A DNA stretch of 64,000 bases from Ehrlichia ruminantium str. Welgevonden. Lineage in GTDB: Bacteria > Pseudomonadota > Alphaproteobacteria > Rickettsiales > Anaplasmataceae. The stretch is from the NCBI RefSeq assembly GCF_000026005.1, contig NC_005295.2, positions 62,001 to 126,000 of the forward strand. The letters are read 5' to 3'. The translations under genes were made by a program, and so were the position numbers. Shown piece after piece: positions 50,630 to 58,711 of this stretch (the first letter of the stretch is position 1; the number at the start of each line of letters is the position of its first letter). The notes under the pieces were generated by a model that worked only from the letters and a program-made list of their open reading frames with translations, did no database searches and was not told where the DNA came from.

Positions 50630-52252
50630 ATGTTACCTGGATTTGTGAATAGCTCTGATGAAGAAGAACAAAAGAAAAAATCATCTCATAATCGGAAAAA
50701 AAGTAAAAAATCGAGAAAAAAAAGAAAGTATTGTAATACAGAAGCTCAAGTATCTGATTTAACAGCACAGGTGTGCCAAGATAATATTTCAATGATGGTA
50801 GGTAATATAGGTGTTGTTGGTGATCAAGAAAATATTGTTAGTGATGAAAAGAAATTAAGTAGCCTACCTGAAGAAATGTATTTAGCACAAGGTGCTAAAC
50901 CAAAAAAACTAGTAGATGTGCATAAAATTCCTACTGAGCAACAGCATGTTGGTGGTGCTGATAGTTCTGTATTAGGTAATACACTTAGCGAAATATGTTT
51001 AATACAAGGTGCTAAACCGAAAAAGTCATATGACAGTAGTTTTTTTCAGAAATATATTATGCAGAAATATAATACTGATATTGTAAGGAATATTCTTGTT
51101 AATTACGATGTAAGTGGTGGTACCGCTGTATTTCCAGAGCATAACAACAGAGTACCTGATAGTGAGGATAGTAATATCCCTTTGCAGGAGATGACTACTC
51201 AATTTCAAAAATTAAATTTTAGTAATATATTTGGTGAAAATACTAGGGGTGATGTTACTAATGTGAGTAATGATCCTTTAAAACGTGTACGAAATGCTCA
51301 TATAGGACATATATGTAATCTTTGTCGCAAAATGTTTTATCACGCTGGTAATAATTGTTACCAAATGAAAGATGAGATTATACAAGAATTATCAAGTAGT
51401 ATTACAAATGTTGATTATCTGATTGATTTAATAAAAATAGAGCTTGTAACACAGTTGGCGATTACATTAGGTTTTAACGAATTATCTTGTGCTATGATAT
51501 GTTATCAAATTGACAGTTTGAATATGTATGCATTTAATATGATATTTGATGAATTAATGAATGTTGTATCTTGTGATTCACGATCTTCAATATTGATGGG
51601 TAGGTTATACAATGTATTTATGATTTATGCAGATACTGAGGTTGTTAATTCAGGGTATACACTTAGCAATGGAGCAGAGCAATATTCTGCATTAGTTGGA
51701 ATGTTATCTGAATTAGTGACTGCAAAAAGGAGTACAAGATTTAGTTCCGATGTTGTTCATTATGTAAATTTTGCAGTAGTATCCTGTTATTATAGATTAG
51801 GTTGTATGTATTATGCAATGGAACAGTATTCTTCGTCTTTACAAAGTTTTTTTCTACAAAATCCGTTGGGGGGGGGGGGAGATATGAAACAGAGGTGTGT
51901 CGATACATGTTGTGGTATAGTATATATGTATTATATAGGTCCAGAGTATAATAATGCAGTTAAATATATCAAAGGTGTAAGATTCCCAAGCCTATTGTTA
52001 GATATATGTAATAATGATATTGAGCGTCATTTTGCGAAAAGTATTAAACAAGCTGGGAAGCTAAATTTTTCTTGTGTAACGACAGATATTGCGAATTATG
52101 TAATGGATAATCTGGGAGAAGATGTTTTATTGAGTATAGAAGATGATATAGTAAAGTATGCAAATATACTTAAAGTTATTGCTGGTACTACTGCTGATCA
52201 AGGGGAAGAAGAGTGTGTATTTCAAGTGAGTGAATTTGGGTATGGTAGATAA
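50630..52252 (+). CDS. 540-residue family protein with 12-G tract
   Basis: I do not recognise a named family. Residues 1-40 are very basic (S-H-N-R-K-K-S-K-K-S-R-K-K-R-K), sharing S-H-N-x-K-K-S-K-K-S with the giant protein. Two motifs, A-Q-G-A-K-P-K-K and I-Q-G-A-K-P-K-K, lie near residues 86-93 and 126-133. From about residue 222 to 527 it carries the domain shared with its neighbours: L-I-K-I-E-L-V-T-Q, then L-G-C-M-Y, then I-V-Y-M-Y and a closing D-D-I-V-K-Y. It ends F-G-Y-G-R. There is no signal peptide or membrane helix. A run of 12 G at codons 413-417 could switch the reading frame. The N-terminal basic cluster resembles a nuclear localisation signal, which may be relevant if the protein is secreted into host cells; that is inference. 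Confidence 0.88.
   Translation: MLPGFVNSSDEEEQKKKSSHNRKKSKKSRKKRKYCNTEAQVSDLTAQVCQDNISMMVGNIGVVGDQENIVSDEKKLSSLPEEMYLAQGAKPKKLVDVHKIPTEQQHVGGADSSVLGNTLSEICLIQGAKPKKSYDSSFFQKYIMQKYNTDIVRNILVNYDVSGGTAVFPEHNNRVPDSEDSNIPLQEMTTQFQKLNFSNIFGENTRGDVTNVSNDPLKRVRNAHIGHICNLCRKMFYHAGNNCYQMKDEIIQELSSSITNVDYLIDLIKIELVTQLAITLGFNELSCAMICYQIDSLNMYAFNMIFDELMNVVSCDSRSSILMGRLYNVFMIYADTEVVNSGYTLSNGAEQYSALVGMLSELVTAKRSTRFSSDVVHYVNFAVVSCYYRLGCMYYAMEQYSSSLQSFFLQNPLGGGGDMKQRCVDTCCGIVYMYYIGPEYNNAVKYIKGVRFPSLLLDICNNDIERHFAKSIKQAGKLNFSCVTTDIANYVMDNLGEDVLLSIEDDIVKYANILKVIAGTTADQGEEECVFQVSEFGYGR
51868..51879 (+). repeat. Homopolymer of 12 G inside a coding region
   Basis: Twelve consecutive G lie in the 540-residue gene in DNA that otherwise has few G runs. 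One G fewer gives a stop at once (418 residues); one G more gives a stop after 440 residues. As written here the frame is open. Confidence 0.97.
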
Positions 52253-53382
52253 TGAGTATATGGATGTTTTTGTTTTTTATATATTATGTACAAACTGAAA
52301 TATATTAGAAGAGATTGTTTTCCTAATTTTGGGTACAGCTACTTTTGTAGTTTTGTTATGTATTATATATCACTTTGTGGTATTGGTAAGTTCTGATATT
52401 AGATGAGCTTGCAAGAAGTGAAGGTAACATATATTGATTTATTATATGAAACAGATAAGTCATAAGTGTAATATAATTTTAAGGTATCTTGCTATTGATG
52501 TATAAATTGATTAATGTAATGGTCTTATATTAATGTTCACTTAATGATAATCTGTGTAGTGTTCTGTATATTTATAATTACATGAGGTGTAATAATTTTT
52601 ATCAAAATGTGGAGTAATCATTAATTTTAGTGCATGTAGTTTGGATCAGGCTTGTTTGAATATGAGAATTGATGTGTTTTAAAAATGGTCAGCATATTTT
52701 GTTATATTATGTAAGTAATGATTAGTAGTAAGTTATAGTTTTTATATTTGTATGTTAGGTGGTAAATAAGATTGTACATATAATTTAATTATCAATATTG
52801 GTTAGGTTGAAGTTAATTTATGCAAGAGATTGGCAAGTAACTTTGCTATGTTGATGGGAGTACGATTAGCTTATATATTAATTGGTTGAAGATTAGATTT
52901 TTTATATTGTGTAACAATTAATACGTGATGGTATAGTGTTTCTAATAGTGTAAACATAATCAACATTTAGGGTCTTTATCGTCTTAGTATTGTTAAAAAT
53001 ATTATCAGTTGCATAATAACTCAAACACTGTGTAACTCGTATAAAGTTGAATTATAAAGATTTTTTATCCTTAAAAAAATAAGGTTAGTGTTTTAATGTT
53101 TTTTTATTAGTAGTTACATTTAGTACCAAACAATCTTAAATGAATAGTATTGACCTTATGGTTATTGTATATTAGATAATGATTTTATTAAGTCTAATTT
53201 TTACTAAGAGAAGTATTAAGCTAAGATATTTTTTTAATATAAATATATAATTTTCATGAAATTACTTATCAGCTTTAATTAAAATTTTATTTATCAATTA
53301 TAAGTTATTTTCTTTATAAGATTTATAAAATTATTAATATTAATGTCATATATTATGTTGTTTGGATTTGTAGGTGATTTTA
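52253..53382. other. Gene-free stretch
   Basis: No coding frame, RNA gene or repeat that I can support lies in these 1.1 kb. Confidence 0.5.
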
Positions 53383-53445
53383 ATGGGGAAAGGAAAAATA
53401 AGCAGTTGTATATTAATCAAGCAGAATATAATGGCTAGAATATGA
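53383..53445 (+). CDS. Possible 20-codon upstream frame overlapping the next gene
   Basis: An ATG at 53383 opens a frame (M-G-K-G-K-I-S-S-C-I-L-I) that stops with TGA at 53443-53445. The stop overlaps the ATG of the 470-residue gene in an ATGA arrangement. It could couple translation, or it could be the original N-terminus of that gene after a frameshift. It is too short to judge by composition. Confidence 0.3.
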   Translation: MGKGKISSCILIKQNIMARI

Positions 53446-54854
53446 AAGCTAGAAAGGATAATCAGCAGTATACAGATGACATACAGCAGTTAAATTCGAG
53501 GACTGCTAGATTGAATATCGGTAGTGTCGGTACAAGTCATATGACTTCTACTAATGTTCCAAGAGATATTATGGCTACTATGGATGGAGTTGCAAGGGAA
53601 TTGACAGGTGTTATGCAGTCGAACGTTCGACTTGAAAATGTGCATTTAATGCAAGGTGCTAGACCGAAAAATAGCCAATATAAAAATGTTTTTCAAACCC
53701 CAAGATTTAATCAAGATCTGGTACTTAATGTACAAAATAAGCAACTTGTTTTAAAGAGACCTTGTCGGGTTTCTTATAAAATGCCAATGACAGTACCTAA
53801 TGAACATAAATTGTCATATGAAAAATATTATGATCCTCAGGAATATGCTGACAAGCAATTATCTGAAAGTGTTTCTGGAATAATATTTAGAGTACAGCAG
53901 CATACTCATTTAGCATACATCTGTTATATAACAAAGAATATATTTTGTATAGATACAGATCGGAATTATACTATAAATGAGAGGTTTCGAGATTTTTTTA
54001 ATGTTACTTCGTATCATGAATTAATTCTATATCTTTCTAAGTTAAATGTATTATCACAACTTGCTTCAGTATTGGGTTTTTATGACTTTAGTAAGTTTCT
54101 TCTGTACAATTATGAGTTACAGTATTTAGATTATTATGTTATGGATAATATATTGATAAGTGTAATTGACATTATTAAGAATAGTGAAAGATTGGGACGT
54201 TGTCGTTATTGCTTAAGTTCTCAGTTGGAGTGTTATGCTGATTCTAAAGTTTTTAAATTACAAGAAAATTATTGTTCTAGAGATATCACATTTTATATTG
54301 CAGTATTACAATTATTACAAAATCTTATGTGTGTAAGAAAACAAATGAAGCGTAGGGGAAATGTTGAGCATAGATTAACTAGTAATATTTTAGATTTTCT
54401 TATAATAAGTTGTTGTATTCAAGTTGGTATTGGTCATAGAGATGTTATGCTGTTGAGTAATACAACATTTGATGTTAACAAAGACCAAAAATTTATAATG
54501 CTTCTACATGAAATATCTAGTACATTTTTAGATTTGTATAATTTATCTCTCCATTCTGGTAATAAACCAGAAACAATATGTGGAGTGAATTTTTCATCTG
54601 CATTGCTTAATATTTGTTCTCAGGATATTAGGGCAACTATAACATGTGCAATATTAACTGATGAACTCAGATTGAATATTATATATAGAAGTATTGTTGA
54701 CAACATTTGTGCATCAAGTACATCAGAAGCTTTGCAAGATATTTATATGCAAATGATGCAATATAAAGAGATGCAGGAAAGTGCTAAATCTGAAAATATA
54801 CAGCGAGATTATGGAGAAAACTATCATATGTCACAATGTGGATATAGTAAATGA
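53442..54854 (+). CDS. 470-residue family protein
   Basis: I do not recognise a named family. Residues 1-65 are polar and likely disordered, then H-L-M-Q-G-A-R-P-K-N near residues 67-76 carries the shared motif. From about residue 148 to 445 it has the domain of the cluster in a more diverged form: L-S-K-L-N-V-L-S-Q-L near residues 198-207, a G-x-G-H replacement (Q-V-G-I-G-H) for the usual G-x-M-Y, then T-F-L-D-L-Y-N and a final Q-M-M-Q-Y-K-E. It ends C-G-Y-S-K, like the F-G-Y-G-R end of the 540-residue protein. There is no signal peptide or membrane helix from this start. It lies alone between gaps of more than 1 kb. Confidence 0.87.
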   Translation: MKARKDNQQYTDDIQQLNSRTARLNIGSVGTSHMTSTNVPRDIMATMDGVARELTGVMQSNVRLENVHLMQGARPKNSQYKNVFQTPRFNQDLVLNVQNKQLVLKRPCRVSYKMPMTVPNEHKLSYEKYYDPQEYADKQLSESVSGIIFRVQQHTHLAYICYITKNIFCIDTDRNYTINERFRDFFNVTSYHELILYLSKLNVLSQLASVLGFYDFSKFLLYNYELQYLDYYVMDNILISVIDIIKNSERLGRCRYCLSSQLECYADSKVFKLQENYCSRDITFYIAVLQLLQNLMCVRKQMKRRGNVEHRLTSNILDFLIISCCIQVGIGHRDVMLLSNTTFDVNKDQKFIMLLHEISSTFLDLYNLSLHSGNKPETICGVNFSSALLNICSQDIRATITCAILTDELRLNIIYRSIVDNICASSTSEALQDIYMQMMQYKEMQESAKSENIQRDYGENYHMSQCGYSK

Positions 54855-56367
54855 TCTATTGTTTTTTATAAAAAGAACCTAGCATTATAAGTTGTACATA
54901 TTTATATGGTGCAATATCAATATTAATAAATATCTAATATTGTTAATATAACGAGTTATTGTCTTCTATGTACTTTGGTTACATAATAACTTCTCGGCTT
55001 TAGATTATAGTAATAGTGAGTAACAAGTTTATGGTAGTACTTGATAGTAAAAAATTTTCTATAACTAAAAAAGCTAATATACATGTTGTATTAAATAGTA
55101 CAGATTAATTAGATATAGTATTACTCATGTCTCTGAGTTACTCGAATGACTTAAAAGAATGTGGTGATTCTAATTTAATACAGTGTGTTTTACCGATATA
55201 TAAGATATTACATTAACAGTTTTTGTACTCTGTGAAAAAATTGGGTAATGTTATGGGTATTTTATAAGTATAATGGAGAGATTTTGGATAGTACACTTAT
55301 AAGATTTAGATATATTTATTGTGTGAATCAAAACTATTATTATCTATTGTCGTATAATATGTTGTTGTATGTATTTTTTAATATTTTTTGCTGTGATAAG
55401 AGACTTATATGGATGTTTTTTATTACTTTATGGGAGAAGTGAGTTTTAGTAGGTGTAATAGCGAAACTTTTTAGTTATATATCAAATCAAGTAATCTATC
55501 TTTAAAAAATATTCTCAGAATTTTTGTTAGCTAATCCTGTATTAGAATTAATCATGTATAGTACATAGTGATATAATTGTAATATTTTTATGAGATCAAT
55601 TTAGTGTATTATGTATAATCGTTCTATTAAATAATCTTATGTTACTAAGTAAGCATAATACTACCTTATACACATATGTGAGTATATGTTTTTAATCAAG
55701 TGTAAAATTTAATATATTATTAATACTTTATGTAACTGTTCTTTAACATATACATGATATGAATTAAATATGTTTAATATTGGTCCTATTTCTAATATAT
55801 TGGTGTAGTATTTTCAGAAAAAATTACTAACAAAGATCAGAACTTAATAGTCTGTAGAGTTGTTATAATACATGCTAATTTAGCATGTTTGATTCTTAAA
55901 TGATTATTACAAATTTAAATTATTGATATAGTAGTCTAAGTTAATAGTATCCTGATAAAATATCATGCTTAAGTATGGTTTTATTTCATGGTAATTACTA
56001 TACTGATATAAGTCTGATTGAAAAAGATCCTTGATGTATTCTATAATTTTAGCTTAGATATTATTAAATATCTATTGCTTCTTAATAAGTGATTGTATTA
56101 TCATACAGTTTTAGGTTGTGTTTTTTATACAACTTAAGATTTGATAGTACTGACTATTTGTTGATGATTTTTCTGGTATTACCTGTGTTGGGTATCTATG
56201 TTATTTTATTAAGATCTAATACTTTGTAAAAGTTGAGAACCTAATAAATATCGTTAAATATAACAAGTCTGTTGTTTAATAATAGTACTTATCATTTTGG
56301 ATTTATGAGTGGAATCTAATGGTAGCAGTATCTTTTGTAGAAATTACATTTATTAGGGTTATTAGAT
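54855..56367. other. 1.5-kb gene-free stretch
   Basis: A 64-codon frame at 55248-55442 is Phe/Tyr-rich without recognisable content and is not called. No family remnant, RNA gene or clear repeat was found. Confidence 0.5.
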
Positions 56368-58011
56368 ATGATTGGAATAATAGCAGGTGTTGTTAGTGTT
56401 GTTGCTATATCAACAACATTATTAGGAGTAATTGATAATGCTCAAAAAAAGAAAAAAGATGAAGAGGATAAGAACCTTAGTAAAAGATCTGATAGGAACT
56501 CAAAACGTAAAGGTAGAAAGCATCGTGTATTAACTAAATCAGTAGATGATCAAAAAACTCAAAATATTACGGTAGGAGATTTGACTTCTGCATTAACTGA
56601 GTTAAATATTGAAAGTCCAGATGTCACATATGCAATGCCTATTGTAAGTGACGATCAATCTGTTTCTACTCAAAGTTATAAGGAATTAGGTGCAAGGCCC
56701 AAAGTACTATTGAAAGGGGATGCCGCAGTTACATGTAATAAAACACCTGATGTACAAAGTGGAAAAGCTAATTATTCTGATAAGTTACTGATGCAAGATA
56801 CAGATCCTTATTTGATGTTAGGTGCAAGACCAAAAACTACGCGATCTAGAAAGGTAACCAAACATCCTATAGTTCGACAAGTAACACAACCTCAAGCTGG
56901 TGATGAAAGCTGTGTTCAAAGTGTGAGTTCAGATTTAAGATCGAAGGATAAAATGAGTCGTCGTTCTAAAAGATATGAATCTGATCATAAAGATAACATT
57001 GGTTATATAACTACTGATACTAATATGTTAGTACATGGGGAATTACAGTTAAAAGCTGCTAATTCTGATTTTGATGTATGTAAGTCATCAAAATCTGTGT
57101 TATTTCAAATAGATGTAGATTCTTGTAGTGTAAGCTCAACTTCTAGTTCTTATGGATCATGTGGGTTAAGTAGTGTATCGAATGTTTGTCAGACATCTTC
57201 TACAGTAGATTCAATGGTGTTTGAAAGTGTAGAATGTGCTCCAGTCTCTTATCAGATAAATAATCAAAATTATGCTCCTGTAGAAGTGCGTATGTCAACA
57301 CTAAGAACTTTACATTTTATATTTTGTCGTACTATGTTATCTCAAATGTTCACAATGTCATATGGAAATAGAATTATTATTAATGCTCATACTGATTCTG
57401 TAATAACAGATATTACACCTGATGTAAAAGTAGCTAGGTTGTTATTGAAAGCTAATGTACTAATGCACTGTGGATTTGCTACATGTAAGCATTATATGCG
57501 TAGGCAACTTATGATATTTATGAAGATGATGTTTTATGGGAGCCAGGTTAATCCATTATTATTACGCATGACTAATCTTAATAATTATGAGCTAAATCCT
57601 ATTCAGTGCTATCGAATAGCTTGTTACATATTCAATAAACGTTGTAAAAGTCAGGATGCTACCCTACCACATGTTCTATATAATCAATCAAGTGGTTATT
57701 TTTCGCACATGCTTGATTTATTATATCGTTGTATATATGCTAAATTAACAGTAGTGCATAATAAATATGAGATTACTGTACTTAATAACCTTATTTTTTC
57801 TTCTGTCTTAGCATTGGGGTCAATGTACTATACTATGATATCTAGTAGTTCGGATGGTGCATGTCAAGATACTAGTGTACCTTCAACAGGTCAATTAATA
57901 TTTTATAGTGTAGTTAGGAGGAAGTGTAAAGTACCTCTTCTTGGATATGACTTAGGATATATATGTTATCGTATGTGGCTGGCCATGTTCTACATGTATA
58001 ATGGTGTATAA
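56368..58011 (+). CDS. 547-residue family protein, 5' part of a gene split by a frameshift
   Basis: I do not recognise a named family. Residues 1-25 form a hydrophobic segment (M-I-G-I-I-A-G-V-V-S-V-V-A-I-S), a likely membrane anchor or uncleaved signal, followed by a very basic stretch to residue 53. Two motifs, E-L-G-A-R-P-K and M-L-G-A-R-P-K, lie near residues 107-113 and 151-157. From about residue 308 it has the shared domain: L-L-K-A-N-V-L-M-H-C, L-G-S-M-Y-Y, and L-G-Y-I-C-Y-R-M-W-L-A-M-F-Y-M-Y. It then stops abruptly inside the domain because of a 10-bp duplication. Without one copy of the 10 bp the frame continues into the next reading frame to give 664 residues. Confidence 0.88.
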   Translation: MIGIIAGVVSVVAISTTLLGVIDNAQKKKKDEEDKNLSKRSDRNSKRKGRKHRVLTKSVDDQKTQNITVGDLTSALTELNIESPDVTYAMPIVSDDQSVSTQSYKELGARPKVLLKGDAAVTCNKTPDVQSGKANYSDKLLMQDTDPYLMLGARPKTTRSRKVTKHPIVRQVTQPQAGDESCVQSVSSDLRSKDKMSRRSKRYESDHKDNIGYITTDTNMLVHGELQLKAANSDFDVCKSSKSVLFQIDVDSCSVSSTSSSYGSCGLSSVSNVCQTSSTVDSMVFESVECAPVSYQINNQNYAPVEVRMSTLRTLHFIFCRTMLSQMFTMSYGNRIIINAHTDSVITDITPDVKVARLLLKANVLMHCGFATCKHYMRRQLMIFMKMMFYGSQVNPLLLRMTNLNNYELNPIQCYRIACYIFNKRCKSQDATLPHVLYNQSSGYFSHMLDLLYRCIYAKLTVVHNKYEITVLNNLIFSSVLALGSMYYTMISSSSDGACQDTSVPSTGQLIFYSVVRRKCKVPLLGYDLGYICYRMWLAMFYMYNGV

Positions 58012-58016
58012 TGGTG
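57997..58016 (+). repeat. Tandem 10-bp duplication causing a frameshift
   Basis: TATAATGGTG occurs twice back to back. Removing one copy joins the 547-residue frame to the 123-residue frame through F-Y-M-Y-N-G-E-L-V-G-V-I, which continues the shared domain. Confidence 0.95.
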
Positions 58017-58372
58017 AATTAGTGGGTGTTATAGCAGCTAGTTTGGCTGCATTGCTTTCTGAACATGGTATGAGTCAAATGCAGGAATCTTATAATCAAG
58101 GTTGTTTCGATTTTGGGGTGATCATTGATGATTTATGTTCCCAAGTAGCTAAATATGCTGACCGTAGAAATTTTGATCTTGTTTCTTGCGACATTCTTAA
58201 ATATGGTGAGTGTGTTCAGGTGAATGATCAAAATAGTGATAAGGATGTTGATAAAAGAAGTAAGCAAATAATTTGTGAAATTGACCGTCTACTTGATGTT
58301 CAGGAGGAGGAAAATGTTGATTGGAAAAAGCAAGACTCTTCACAAAAGAATAATCAATCTAAATCTAGATGA
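58001..58372 (+). pseudogene. 3' part of the split family gene
   Basis: This 123-residue frame overlaps the end of the 547-residue frame by 11 bp. Its residues about 38-75 (F-G-V-I-I-D-D-L-C-S-Q-V-A to D-I-L-K-Y-G-E) correspond to the closing part of the shared domain in the 934-residue protein (Y-S-V-I-A-G-N-I-A-G-S-L to D-I-T-L-Y-E-Q). It therefore belongs to the upstream gene rather than being independent. An ATG at 58001 overlaps the upstream stop, so separate, coupled translation cannot be excluded. The C-terminal tail is hydrophilic and basic. Confidence 0.8.
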
Positions 58373-58711
58373 AAGAAGGTAATATGTATTTTCATTATTA
58401 ATAGAGTACTTAGAAAGTTAAATTTTTGTTGTTAAGTTATAGAATATTTTTATTAATATTAAAGACTAGACTTTATTACATATGTATTAGTTAAATAATT
58501 TGTTTGTATGTATTAAAATTCACAAAGGATGTAATATCTAGTCTTATTTCATATGTTTCAAATTTATTATGTTATATAGCTTTGATACAATAAATATTAT
58601 TTTTATAAATTATGTTAAAAAAGATATATATATTTTTGTTTTTTTATTATTAACAATGAAAATTTTTACAATATAATTGTAACAATTAGTTGTATTATAG
58701 AGTTGTGTGTT
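58373..58711. other. Spacer between family genes
   Basis: No coding frame is visible. The segments near 58463 (AAGACTAGA) and 58546 (TCTAGTCTT) are reverse complements of 9 bp about 80 bp apart, possibly chance. Confidence 0.45.

Noticed and set aside
55248-55442. 64-codon frame in the gap before the 547-residue gene
   Set aside because: Phe/Tyr/Leu-rich with no similarity to the family domain or any known protein; probably chance.
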